Below are positions 21,186 through 31,075 of a stretch of 64,000 bases of DNA, piece by piece. The position numbers were made by a program, and so were the translations under genes. Location of the stretch: the NCBI GenBank assembly GCA_036245525.1, contig BTPG01000004.1, forward strand, positions 20,985,255 to 21,049,254, written 5' to 3'. The notes beneath the pieces are model-generated. The model saw only the letters and a program-made list of their open reading frames with translations. It was not told where the DNA came from and searched no databases. Origin of the DNA: Semisulcospira habei (lineage: Eukaryota > Mollusca > Gastropoda > Semisulcospiridae). Numbering within the stretch: position 1 is the stretch's first letter; each line of letters starts with the position of its first letter.

Positions 21186-21338
21186 GATAGACAACACTCC
21201 AAACATGTATAAGATACATCAACCCTCATGAGCCCGGATAGACAACACTCCATACATCTCTAAGAGGCACAGATCCTCATGAGCCCTCCGGGCTCAAGAG
21301 GATCTATGCCTCTTAGAGATGTTTGCAGTGTTGCCTAT
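21186..21338. repeat. Hp-A with long arms and a duplicated left arm
   Basis: 21237-21338 pairs over about 48 bp per arm: ATAGACAACACTCC and CATCTCTAAGAGGC to GCCTCTTAGAGATG and GTGTTGCCTAT. The left arm is preceded by a diverged direct copy (GGATAGACAACACTCC from 21186 to CATGAGCCC at 21235). Confidence 0.8.
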
Positions 21339-21419
21339 GGTTCGGTACAAGCTGGTTATCCCCCATGGCTTCGCTCTCCTTGTTGTTGGTTATCGTTCGG
21401 CGTAAACGTAACCTCACTA

Positions 21420-21498
21420 CTAACACATTCGAGATGTCCTGCAATTAGATACGCGGCTTTATGCCGCGTATCCGGATGCGGCACGACTCGAATGAATT

Positions 21499-21500
<2 letters not shown>
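21420..21500. mobile_element. Hp-G element
   Basis: CTAACACATTCGAGATG to CGACTCGAATGAATTAG, with inner GATACGCGGC TTTAT GCCGCGTATC. The TTAA is mutated at both ends. Confidence 0.85.

Positions 21501-21501
<1 letters not shown>

Positions 21502-21529
<28 letters not shown>
21502..21529. repeat. Poly-T
   Basis: T homopolymer. Confidence 0.95.
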
Positions 21530-21947
21530 GTACCTCGTTTGAAAAATTGTAAAACCTGTTGCTCGCTGACTGAAATTGTCTATTTTAAATCTGTCGTACT
21601 GGAGAGTGGGAAAAGGTCGAAGTCCCGAGAGAACTGCGCGATGAACGTATCGAACACGCACGGTTAGCGTAAATGTAATATGTAATTAAGCATCCATTTT
21701 ACGCTTCGCCGCCACAGAGGCCGAATAGATTCATCACACTTTGCAAGTAGTGGCGTGTCGTAAACCCAATTTACGGCGCTGGTGTCCGGTAATTTGCTTC
21801 CTATCATTGGTGTATGTCTGGGTCAGAGAAACCAGTAGACCAAATCCGCCATCTACAGTAGTAATTCGTTCAGGCCTGAAACACAACAACAATATATGAA
21901 TCGAGCATAAAAGTTAACTTGAATTAAGGGTTGAGACTCAAGATATG

Positions 21948-22046
21948 GATCGACCATGATAGTTCAAGGGTGGTGCCAGAATAGCTTGGCGCCTCTAGGC
22001 GCCAAGCTATTCTGGTATCACCCGTGTACTATCATCATGGTCGATC
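21948..22046. repeat. Hp-B2 hairpin
   Basis: GATCGACCATGATAG arms around GGCGCC TCTA GGCGCC. The right arm has an extra ATC (ATCATCATGG) and other unpaired changes. Confidence 0.85.
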
Positions 22047-22185
22047 TGTCTCAGGAACCGCAATGCAGACTTTAGAGGGCAACTCGTAACTTCATAAATT
22101 TGGTCATCATTACGAGTCACTCAGAGGACAGTGTTTTCACTGTACAATTAAAAAGAAAATTTTCTATCGGGTCTCTAGTGTCTAT

Positions 22186-22254
22186 CGTCTGCTAGTGTAC
22201 GATTTGGGACCATAGACCTATGGCCGTGAGGTGTAAAATCAGAGACCAGCACAC
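22186..22254. repeat. Hp-C hairpin, decayed
   Basis: TGCTAGTGTACGATTTGGGACC against GGTGTAAAATCAGAGACCAGC (read in blocks). Confidence 0.6.
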
Positions 22255-22424
22255 GCTTCTGTCCATAATGATTACTGTACAACTGCCTTTTCGATCAAGC
22301 TGTGGTAGGAATTGTGTTACTTATTGTGTGCCTAATGGAAAGAGGGGGGGGGGGGGGAAACAACAAAAGTAAAAGCGGAGGGTTCTTGCCTACGTTATAT
22401 GTTCAGTTCTATGACTGGTTTGCT

Positions 22425-22493
22425 GATCTGCCAATTTGCGGACCTTAGATCTGCCAATTTGCGGACCTTAGATCTGCCAATTTGCGGACCTTA
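22425..22493. repeat. Three exact 23-bp repeats
   Basis: GATCTGCCAATTT then GCGGACCTTA, three times with no differences. Exact identity implies a recent origin. Confidence 0.95.
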
Positions 22494-22783
22494 CAGTCGA
22501 GAGACGCGATCTTTTCGTAGTTTTTATGTAGAGTTTTTCTACTCCGCTTTTTCTGCACAAAAGCATACGCACACATGAATTATGAATTATGAACATGGCA
22601 TTGTCTGTGGCCATTGCACTGGCAATGCTAGGAATGCTAACATGCCTCCCTATATATTGGCTATTTGACCCGTGCGGTGTTTTTGTACGTCGCGGAACCA
22701 TGACCGAGTATGCGCCATCAATGTCCAAATGAACGTCTGCCGAGGTCGTGTTTCCCATTCAGTGCAGTTATAGGTTTTCATCT

Positions 22784-22852
22784 GCAAGAGGCATAGATTC
22801 TCATGAGCTCCTGCGCAAAGCGCAGGAGCTCATGAGAATATATGCCTCTTGC
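22784..22852. repeat. Hp-A hairpin
   Basis: The paired variant GAGCTCCTGCG/CGCAGGAGCTC is unlike any other copy here. Loop CAAA. One unpaired base (AATATATG). Confidence 0.9.
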
Positions 22853-23228
22853 TAGCTATCATCGGGTTGCATTTACATGTAAAAATGAAGCCGGATGACA
22901 CGTTTTTTTGGGTTTTTTTTTTTTGTCCAGTGCGTTTCCATTAGCTTGGTGTGTTTCTGCGTGTTTCTGGTATCCCATTGCTTGGGGTAAATCGCGTTTT
23001 ACCCGCATCTCTTACATGTATGTAAAGGGCGTAAGAAAATATGCGAAACATAACAATAACAGCATCAGCAAAGACAGCTTAGCTTCTTCACGGCCGAGGA
23101 AGATTGAACATCACCCATTTGCAGATACGTCCATGTTTCTTAGACGCTGAATTTACACGACGACCATTACAATGAGAGGTTCCATTTCTTGTGCATCATT
23201 TTAAAAGAGGTTCCGTTTGCCTCACGGT

Positions 23229-23330
23229 TTAACATCTTCACTGCCGGAACACAACGAGAAAAACAAACAAACGCAAGAGGCGTAGATCCACATGGATCTA
23301 TATCGATCTATGTGGATCTATGCCTCTTGC
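23229..23330. mobile_element. Hp-A element, left end and rebuilt hairpin
   Basis: Starts TTAACATCTTCACTGCCGG. In the hairpin (23273-23330) the outer arms are family-like. The inner part is a new palindromic stretch, GATCCACATGGATC and GATCTATGTGGATC, replacing CTCATGAGCCCC. Confidence 0.75.
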
Positions 23331-23728
23331 TGACCCCACATTATATTCATGTTCTTTGGACGGTTTCAGTTTTTTTGACGTTTAAATTTCAGAAGCACAA
23401 TCTGCGTCGCCATTGGCAGGAAAGTTGATAAATACAAAAACACATGTACACTTCGTGGCGAACGCAATAACCGACTATGGATTTTAGATTTTCGTGGAAT
23501 TATCTCGTCTCTCCACATACCGAGCTAAGCGAGCACTACGTTTTGAGCCGTTAAGGTCGCTTCCAGCTCCCAGCGGGTTACGTTTAAAGGGCCATAGTGT
23601 AAGTATTAAGGTGCCGTCACTGTCTCGGCACAGTTCCAGCGACGCCGTTAGGTGTTGCATACCTGCTGTACGCTGATACTCCAGATCTGGCACGTCTTCG
23701 CTTGTCCCTCTACCAGGACCCACCGTCT

Positions 23729-23795
23729 GCAAGATGCATAGATTCTCATGTGCCCATGCAGCTGCAGAGGCTAATAACAATCTTCGCCTCTTTTT
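23729..23795. repeat. Hp-A hairpin, decayed
   Basis: GCAAGATGCATAGATTC and a weak AACAATCTTCGCCTC. Confidence 0.5.
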
Positions 23796-23975
23796 GGCAG
23801 TGATCAGACCCATTTACACTCTCAGATGGAGGTATTTTCCGGGTTTAAGCCTGCGACTGTTTACAGAAAAGCTTGGAGACGGACAGCCTCAGACATGAAA
23901 CCACGATGCTTTCCTATGTTATAGGAGCAGTGACAGAGATAGATTGGAAATGGGAGTACGTGCGTCGTACGTTCA

Positions 23976-24041
23976 ACAAGAGGCATAGATCCTCGTGAGC
24001 CCCTGCATCCGCAGGTCCTCACGAGGATCTATGCCTCTTGC
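23976..24041. repeat. Hp-A hairpin
   Basis: Paired CTCGTGAG/CTCACGAG. The outer arms are C-state and the inner part is CCCCTGC, so it is a recombinant type. Confidence 0.9.
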
Positions 24042-24620
24042 AATGAACTTAGAACCGCTCTGTATGCAGGTCTGATTCCGGCGCTAACGCACATTGTGTA
24101 TAGTCGCATCGTTTGTCGGCGTGATTCATGACAGGATCACGTCTGCAGAAAGTACAACAAACAGCAAGAAGAGCGCCCACAAAAGCCAAAAAAAGACAGC
24201 GAGGCTAAATAACAACGCCCCCTCTGACACCCTTTCCCTTTGTACCTGGAGTCGCGCACGCCAGTGTATGTTGTGATTATTCTGTGTGAATGAAAGTGTT
24301 GGCACTCGCGGCCTGAGAACGTATTTATGTGTGGATAAATAGGCATCCACTTGTTGGCAAGCGTCCGAGGCAAGCTTACCTTGTGCCTGTACCATACCTG
24401 CAGGGGAAAATGTTAGACGGTGCAATAAGTTCGTCTGGAATACATCATTGTCGAGACCGCGGGCCGCAAGAAAGAAAAAAAAAATATGCAGGTGTAAATT
24501 TCGGTTTACGAGTAGCATAGGTCTTCAGAAGTTTCTGGAGCAAGAGGTAATGCTTCTTATAAGTCCTTGCAGCCGTCAGAGACTTTGATGAATCTGGGCC
24601 AATTGTAGACAGTCTCTCAT

Positions 24621-24930
24621 GATGCAGAAGGTCTGCGGTCTTGAAATAAATTTGTGTCAAGTAGATGACAAAATTTCGCTTTTGAAAGCAAGAGGAATAG
24701 ACCCTCATGAGTCTCCGCAGTTCCATTCCTCTTGCAGATAGAAAGACTTTTGTGATGCTGCATAGGCCGATCTGTGGTCTTGAAAAAAAAAAAATCCGTG
24801 TTAAGTAGACTAAAAGATTTCACTTTTGAAACGTTGACCTATGTGGGCCACAGATGGAAATTGGGCCAGCAAGAGGAATACTCATGAGTCCCCGTAGTTG
24901 CGGGGATTCATGAGGGTCTATTCCTCTTGC
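24621..24930. repeat. Tandem duplication carrying two Hp-A hairpins
   Basis: GATGCAGAAGGTCTGCGGTC (24621) and its relative at 24754 begin two units of about 135 bp. The hairpins at 24688-24735 and 24869-24930 both have GGAATA/TATTCC (or ATTCC) where the family has GGCATA/TATGCC. Confidence 0.8.
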
Positions 24931-25247
24931 AGATGCACGGACTTCGATTCGGCAACGCTGATAAAATTAATGTACCGGTGGAGAGGTGGAACTAACATGC
25001 GATTATTGACAAGGTAGTGTCAGTGTGATGGAACCACCAGAGAGCTTAGCAGATTGATGTCTCCTTTGTTCTTCGTGTCGTGTGTCTATGTTTGGTATTA
25101 AGTGCTGTTTCTGCAGTGCTCCCCCGCTTGCCTTACGGGTACACTGCCAGAAATAACAACATTAAGGTTACTTATGCACACACACGTTACAATTGTTGCT
25201 GTTTAAAACATTTTTATTGCAGTTTCTGTCTGTACAAATCTCTTTCT

Positions 25248-25288
25248 TGTGTGTGTGTGTGTGTGTGTATGTATTTTCTTTCTTTTTC

Positions 25289-25357
<69 letters not shown>

Positions 25358-25378
25358 GTTGTTGTTGCTGTTGTTGTT
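25248..25378. repeat. (GT)n blocks and (GTT)n
   Basis: GT at 25248-25268 and 25290-25356, then GTT units. Confidence 0.95.
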
Positions 25379-25468
25379 GACTTTTGCTTTCCTCGTCATT
25401 GTCTATCATCTGTGAAACAAAGGTTAGCTAGTTTTCTGTCAAGGCGCCGTGATGTGCAGTTTTGACAT

Positions 25469-25470
<2 letters not shown>

Positions 25471-25505
<35 letters not shown>

Positions 25506-25560
25506 GCAAGCAAGCAAGCAGTCAGTCAGTCAGTTAGTCAGTCAGTCAATCAGTCAATCA
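25471..25560. repeat. (CAAT)/(CAAG)/(CAGT) array
   Basis: Tetranucleotide array that changes from CAAT to CAAG to CAGT. Confidence 0.95.
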
Positions 25561-25639
25561 ACTGTTTCGATAAATTGTTTCACAATCAAACTCTCAGTCA
25601 TCTTCTTCATATGTTGAGCTGCAAATTAAACTCGCACTC

Positions 25640-25853
25640 TTAACTATTTCTACCTCAACACCGAAATCCCCAAATTTTGCCGTTGTCCTTAGAAGACTGC
25701 ACTCTAGTGCAGGACACAGATCGACCATGATATTTCAAGGGTGATGCCAGAATAGCTTGGCGCCCATAGGCGCCAAGCTATTCTGGCATCACCCTTGAAA
25801 TATCATGCTCGATCCTTATCTTGCTGTGGTGTGTCTGGGGTAGAATGAGCTAA
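25640..25853. mobile_element. Hp-B2 element, full length
   Basis: 214 bp. Left TTAACTATTTCTACCTCA, right TGGGGTAGAATGAGCTAA (TTAA mutated to CTAA). Hairpin 25719-25814, nearly perfect, with the paired variant ATATTTC/GAAATAT. Confidence 0.92.
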
Positions 25854-26100
25854 GTAAAGCGTGCGACCCGGACTTCTGGTCCTCAGCAGATGTGTCCGTC
25901 AAGTTTGTTTCGAATGTCATGTGTTTTTGTTCTCCTCTGCGTGTGAAAGTGTAACTGATAAAGAAGCACAGCTTTGTTACAGATAGTATTAATCAAGATC
26001 CTGACTGTTCCCAAGTAGCAGGTAGCTCATTACTCACGGGTAGTTGTTACGTCCCCTTTTTCCACCAATGCCGGTTTAGAAACACAGAAGCAAACGTGCC

Positions 26101-26165
26101 CAAGAAGAGGCGTAGATTTTCATGAGGCCCGCAATTGCGGGGGCTCATGAGGATCCACACCTTGC
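26101..26165. repeat. Hp-A hairpin, decayed
   Basis: AGAGGCGTAGATTTTCATG against CTCATGAGGATCCACACC. Confidence 0.65.
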
Positions 26166-26608
26166 AGACGTGTTACACACCCCTTCCTCTCTCCTTCCCC
26201 GCCCCCAACCCTCATCTCCGTAAATGGGTGTGTGTTTTGCCAAGCTGGGTGTTGAAACAAACCATCAGCAACGCTGTTTTCCAAATAGTCGCCGCGCCAG
26301 CGCATTTTACGGCAGTTCTCAAGGGTATCGCGGCGGTAAAATAGCTTTTAAATTACCGACCTTAAACCTCCAATCTGTCCGTCAACAAAAATACGGGCTG
26401 GCTTTGCGAAAATACAGGTTGGCTTTTTACAAAATATACAGTCTAAACTAGAACAGGTTTCCAAAACGACAGCAGGCATTTCCGTGGCGGCTGGGAAAAA
26501 TATGGCGAGTCAGTGATTTTGTTTTTCCTCATGAAATGCGTCACTTGCGGGGCCAGTGTTTAGTGGTTAGATAGCTTAAAGCTAAGATTATCTGTTATGT
26601 TCCAGCTG

Positions 26609-26751
26609 CAGGCGATGAATCGAACATGATGGTTCAAAGGTTGTGCCAGATTAGCTTGGCGCCTGATGGCGTCAAGCTAATCTGGCACTACCCTTGAATT
26701 ATCATGGTCGATCCGTCTCCTGACGTAGTGCGTCGGAGCTAAAAGGGTTAA
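26609..26751. mobile_element. Hp-B1 element, hairpin and right end
   Basis: Hairpin with CAGGCGATG / CGTCTCCTG outer arms at 26609-26722. The right terminus ends at TTAA 26748-26751, which the next element uses as its left TTAA. The left terminus is not clear. Confidence 0.85.
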
Positions 26752-26827
26752 ACACCTTTACTGCTACTGACGATACCGTCAGTAGCTACGCGCGTTTTAA
26801 GGTCGTCAGTAGCAGTCATGGGGTTAA
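26748..26827. mobile_element. Hp-J element
   Basis: 80 bp, TTAA to TTAA. TACTGCTACTGACGATACC and GGTCGTCAGTAGCAGT arms. Shares its left TTAA with the Hp-B1 before it. Confidence 0.85.
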
Positions 26828-26886
26828 AGCTGTAATAAGGCATCCATCTCCTGCGACTTAAACGGCGCAGTACCTTCCGGGCGACT

Positions 26887-26918
26887 CGGATAATATCCGC
26901 GTGGCTCGAATGAGTTAA
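26887..26918. mobile_element. Hp-G right end
   Basis: GGATAATATCCGCGTGGCTC and GAATGAGTTAA. Only the right terminus is recognisable; its TTAA is also the left end of the next element. Confidence 0.6.
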
Positions 26919-27133
26919 CCCGTAAAGTCCTGACCTGTTATGAGTATGACAAGATATGGATCGCGAATGATAGTCCAAGGGTGGTGTCGGAATAGCTTGG
27001 CGCCTCCAGGCACCAAGCTATTCCGACACCACCCTTGAACTATCATGGTCGATCTGTTTCCAGAACTGCGACATAGACATTAAAGGCTATCTGAAAATTT
27101 GATAATTGATAAAACTGAAAATTACTGAGTTAA
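26915..27133. mobile_element. Hp-B2 element, full length
   Basis: 219 bp, TTAA to TTAA. Hairpin 26959-27054 with the paired variant TGTCGGAATAGC/GCTATTCCGACA. Confidence 0.88.
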
Positions 27134-27165
27134 CGCATTTGAGACATGTCACATACGGATACACG
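27130..27165. mobile_element. Hp-G left end
   Basis: TTAACGCATTTGAGACATG then TACGGATACACG. The rest is lost. The TTAA is shared with the preceding Hp-B2. Confidence 0.65.
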
Positions 27166-27329
27166 ATATAAAGCGATACAAAAACAAGTTCTCTGAAACT
27201 GCTCACTCCTCGGAACTGAAGCGTACAGTTTCAGCCGGATAATTTCGTTTTCATGTGTTGGGTTTCTTCTAACGTTTCATTGCTTAGCTCCCCTGTTAAT
27301 GGTGGTTTCCCCTTGTTTTGATTCTACAG

Positions 27330-27341
27330 ATGGTATAATCG
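27330..27341 (+). CDS. Candidate 12-nt microexon of a TRIM9/67-like gene
   Basis: A pyrimidine-rich stretch ending GATTCTACAG precedes 12 nt (ATGGTATAATCG), followed by the strong donor GTGAGT. The first FN3 exon (29250) needs one base from upstream to finish its first codon. If this microexon is spliced to it, the join reads [x]AT GGT ATA ATC GCC, that is X-G-I-I-A followed by PGRPCIIPEEC, with no stop. The length is divisible by three, so skipping it keeps the frame. It would lie in the linker before FN3, a variable part of TRIM9-type proteins. Evidence is splice signals and phase only; 12 bases are too few for a similarity claim. Confidence 0.45.
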
Positions 27342-27748
27342 GTGAGTATGTCTCGGTTCCCCGCGCCTGGTGCCGTAAACCTTATTGGGTTTGTTTTTGT
27401 CCCAGCCTGTCGATGTGCCTGCCTAATGAGGAGAAACGAAAACACGTTTGTTGGTGTTGCCTGTAAAGCATGGCATCATGTTACTGCATAGAGCAGAGAC
27501 CGCTTTTCAGTGTCACTTCGACCCACATTTCTTGACTTTTATTTTTTTAATTTATTTATTTATTTATTTTTTGGTTGGTTACCGCGTTTTCACTCGATAT
27601 GCCTATGCAGTTTATTTATTCATTTTATTGATTTACTTTTTCTTGTTATCGTGTGTTTGTAGCACACTTTTCTTATCGTGCATCTGCCCTCGCCAGTTTG
27701 TACTTTTATTTTTGCATTTCCATGTCCAGTTTTTCATAGAGTTCATCA

Positions 27749-27960
27749 TTAACTCATTCAGCCCTGACGCACTACAGCAGGAGATGGGTCGACCATGATA
27801 ATTCAAGGGTAGTGCCAGATTAGCTTGGCGCCGACAGGCGCCAAGCTAATCTGGCACTACCCTTGAATTATCATGGTCGATCCATCTCCTGCAACTGGTG
27901 CAGTCGTTAGATGACGCCTCCAAAATTTGGGAAATATGGCAGTGGTGCTGAATGAGTTAA
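27749..27960. mobile_element. Hp-B1 element, full length (best reference copy)
   Basis: 212 bp. TTAACTCATTCAGCCCTGAC to GTGCTGAATGAGTTAA. The hairpin 27778-27891 is 114 bp with one mismatched pair and a GACA loop. The right-hand unique flank TGACGCCTCCAAAATTTGGG identifies the orientation. Confidence 0.97.
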
Positions 27961-28316
27961 TGTTGTCAATGAGTTCAGCATTTAGAGTTTATCATTAATG
28001 TTGTCAGTGAGTTCAGTGTGTAACGATTATATGCCCCTGTCTTCTTCATTTTGCTTTAGTCTAGTGCCTCACTAAACACACCTGTACGCTATTCATGTTT
28101 TGATAAGTGGAGATACTTGCTTTTTGTCTAAATCGCGTTTTGATTTTTCCCCTGCTAGGTTTTTATTTTATTTTTTAAATATTTTTGTATCATTGTTTTA
28201 TGTGAAAGTCACCATTTCAAATTGTGCTCACGCGGCCTGTTTAAGTTGCCATCCACGTGTGTATTTGTGACTTTGGGCCTTTGCAGCGTAGGAACCATAG
28301 TAGAATGAAATAGTCT

Positions 28317-28408
28317 TTAACCCTTTGGCTGTCGGTAGCGGTTTTTGTCGCGATGATTCCTGTAGGAATCATCGCGACAAAACCCGCTATCGACAATCAA
28401 ATGGGCGA
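28317..28408. mobile_element. Hp-D element
   Basis: TTAACCCTTTGGCTGTCGG at the left. The core GCGATGATTCCTGTAGGAAT and its complement are intact. The right terminus (CAAATGGGCGAA) has lost TTAA. Confidence 0.85.
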
Positions 28409-28972
28409 ATTTCTTTCAAAAAAGGAAACCATACTTAATAACTGAATATACCTCAAGCAGGTTTCAATCGGAGAAGATAATTACGTAGCTAGATGTTTTG
28501 TCTATAGACTTTTTCATTTTTGACTTTTGATAATGGTCGTAAGAATTTAAGCGGATGTTGCAGTTTCGCCGTGTGATTAGTGAGAATGCCAGACGTCTGC
28601 ATGCCGTTTTTCCTCAGTTTCTTTGTTGCTTGCGCATGAACCCGCTAGAAACAGTAACTACACAAGACTGAAAAAACAAAAACAAAAACAAAACCCAAAC
28701 GCATTGACATCTCATAACTGTTTTGCATGAGTATTTACCAGTTACTGGATCATGTACTTACACCATATATAGTTACTGTTGAAACTATATGTCTGTTTTG
28801 TGAGCCCTGTTTTACGAATTGATGAAATAGTGTTTACCGTCTAGATAATTTAAATAATAAGACCTGAATAAAGTGTTTCTGATACACACGTTAATAACAT
28901 TAGTTTATTCCTTCATCTTTATGTAGGCATCGACCATTCGTTTAACTTGTTTTACTTACTCATGATCCTTGT

Positions 28973-29189
28973 TTAACTCATTCAACTCCGACACACCGCG
29001 GCAAGACATCAATCGAGCGTGATAGTTCAAGGGTTGTGCTAGAATAGCTTGGCGCCTATAGGCGCCAAGCTATTCTGGCACAACCCTTGAACTATCACGC
29101 TCGATCTGTTTCTAGAAGTGTAATACAGTCTTCAGAGGACGACTTCAGAATTTGGGATTTGATTTCCGTCGTGGAGCAGAATGTGTTAA
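28973..29189. mobile_element. Hp-B2 element, full length, beside an exon
   Basis: 217 bp, TTAA to TTAA, ending 60 bp before the FN3 exon. In the hairpin 29012-29105, GAGCGTGATAG/CTATCACGCTC and GGGTTGTGC/GCACAACCC are matched variants not seen in the other copies. Confidence 0.93.
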
Positions 29190-29249
29190 AATACTTTTCT
29201 TGAGTTTGACATTTGTTTTGACCTAGTTTGATTTGACCTACTTTCACAG

Positions 29250-29389
29250 CCCCCGGTCGCCCGTGCATCATCCCCGAGGAGTGCTCGTGTCAGAACAACA
29301 GTGTGACGATCGCCTGGACCCCCTACCTTGGGGGAGTAGTGGAGGCATACACACTAGAGCTGGATGACGGAAATGGCGGAGACTTTAGG
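29250..29389 (+). CDS. TRIM9: TRIM9/TRIM67-like E3 ubiquitin ligase, FN3 domain exon (first half)
   Basis: TRIM9/67 proteins are neuronal E3 ubiquitin ligases of the class I TRIM group (RING, two B-boxes, coiled coil, COS, FN3, SPRY). Family work links them to netrin/DCC axon guidance. This 140-nt exon follows the acceptor TTTCACAG and ends before the donor GTAAGG. It begins with the last two bases of a codon and ends on a complete codon. The translation reads PGRPCIIPEECSCQNN, then VTIAWTP (the conserved FN3 tryptophan strand), VEAYTLELDDGNGGDFR. The LELDDGNGG-FR stretch is characteristic of TRIM9/67 rather than of MID1 or other FN3 TRIMs. Phase and sequence continue directly into 58794. The symbol names the family: invertebrates usually have one gene ancestral to TRIM9 and TRIM67. 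A host exon under selection, unlike its surroundings. Confidence 0.93.
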
Positions 29390-29439
29390 GTAAGGTTCTG
29401 TTCTGTATTTCTGTCGTGTGACTGTGTGCACAAGGGATG

Positions 29440-29455
29440 CAATCAATCAATCAAT

Positions 29456-29487
<32 letters not shown>

Positions 29488-29839
29488 TAATCAATTAATC
29501 AATCAAATCAATCAATCAATCAACTAACCAATCAATCAATCAATCAATTAATCAATCAATCAAATCAATCAAATCAATAAATCAACCAACCAATCAACCA
29601 ATCAATCAATCAATTAATCAATCAAATCAATAAATCAACCAACCAATCAATCAATCAATCAAATCAATAAATCAACCAACCAACCAATCAATCAATCAAT
29701 TAATCAATTAATCAATCAAATCAATCAAATCAATCAAATCAATCAACCAACCAATCAATCAATCAATCTATCAATGAACACATTCAATAATGAATGACGA
29801 ATCAATCAATCAATCAACCAACCAGTCAGTCAGTCAATC
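29440..29839. repeat. (CAAT)n array with variants
   Basis: About 400 bp of CAAT with CAAC, TAAT and CAAAT variants, starting 51 bp after the exon donor. Open frames through it are products of the repeat. Confidence 0.97.
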
Positions 29840-29879
29840 AAAATCAAGCAATAATCAGTCCGTGAACGCAATCAACCGT

Positions 29880-29928
29880 GGTGTTTCTGATGATTCCCAA
29901 AATGTCGCATTTCTTTTGCTGGTCAGTA
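29880..29928. repeat. Hp-L right half
   Basis: GTGTTTCTGATGATTCCCAA, then AATGTCGCATTTCTTTTGCT and GGTCAGTATA, match the right side of the copy at 50601. Confidence 0.75.
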
Positions 29929-30183
29929 TATTAATTACAGGGACAAACTATCGTGAAATAGGTTTTCGAAAATGACATAATCCCCTCACTGGACGCGTCT
30001 GTGGGGAAAAAGTACTAGAAAGAAAGTGGCAGAGTAACACTTTATCCTGTACCTCCTTATACTCACAATAACGCTGCAAGGTTTCCGGTTTCTCAGTATG
30101 AAAGTGGAATGTTAGCTACGGAGACTCGCGGCAAAGCTTCTTCTGCACCTAAGAGATCTGTCCTGTGAAAGGCAAAAGACAGC

Positions 30184-30256
30184 AAGTCCAGTTTTGTCAA
30201 AAGCGAGATTTTCATTGCGTAGCAATGAAAATCTCGCTTTTGACAAAATTGGACTT
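30184..30256. repeat. Hp-I palindrome
   Basis: Arms of 35 bp (AAGTCCAGTTTTGTC, AAAAGCGAGATTTTCATTGC) around GTA with one mismatch. Confidence 0.95.
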
Positions 30257-30492
30257 GGCGTCTATTTGGCTTCAGAAGGCAGAGATTGTCTGGAGCCATA
30301 TTTACGACTCTTGTTCGTGGCCCGCCTCAAACGGCCGTGAATGAAAGATGGTCTGTTGCAGATAGCATGCTGCTTGTATCTTTCCGCTCGGCTGACCGCG
30401 CGTACACTGTTACACCTCTCACCTGAAACGAGCTTAGGTAACGAGTCTGTCTCAGGTGCATAGCCTGTCGGAATATTTTTCTTTTTATTAAA

Positions 30493-30612
30493 GTGTGCTG
30501 GTCTGTGATTTTGGACCTTACGGCCATAGGCATTAAGGTCCAAAATCACAGACCAACACACAAATGCTGCTAGTGCCCTGTCTATGCCGTAAGGTCCGAT
30601 TTTACAGAGCAG
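30493..30612. repeat. Hp-C hairpin plus extra right arm
   Basis: 30493-30561: GTGTGCTGGTCTGTGATTTT and complement, centre GGCCATAGGC. A second, decayed right arm (GCCGTAAGGTCCGATTTTAC) follows at 30586. Confidence 0.9.
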
Positions 30613-31075
30613 CGCGCGAATGTTGCCAGTGCTCTGTTGAACTCGATCTTGTAACTAAGCGATAATGGTGCACTTTAAAAAAAAAAAAAGAGCCAATTGC
30701 TGGGTCGGGGGTGGAGGTGGAGGGGGGAGGGAGGAATGGGGGCACACGATGCTCCGTGTCAAAAATGTTCCTGGTTTTGTGCTCGAAGCAAACGCACGAA
30801 AAACATTTCAGATTGTTCAAAAGATAATCTTTTCAGTTTTACCATAAGCAAAAACGAAAGAAAGAACTGAAGAAAAAAAGAAATGATAAATACAAAACCG
30901 GTGATATGTGATGCACTTTATCTCACTGGAATGTTTCTAAGAACCAATGCAAGTGCAGTACAATACCTTATGTAATAATTTATGCTAATTGCCATGGCTC
31001 CTTCACCAGAAAAGGCTGAAAAGTGAATATTTGAACCACTCTGGCAGTTTCATGCGCGTGTGCCCAGGCTGGTTA
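30613..31075. other. No recognised gene; A-run and G-rich stretch
   Basis: A13 at 30677 and a G-rich stretch at 30705-30740. Otherwise AT-rich unique sequence. Confidence 0.35.

Larger units (their letters stand above)
27342..29249 (+). other. Intron between microexon and FN3 exon 1 (if the microexon is real)
   Basis: Donor GTGAGT, acceptor TTTCACAG. Holds one Hp-B1, one Hp-D and one Hp-B2, plus TTTA-rich sequence at 27545-27570. Confidence 0.45.
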
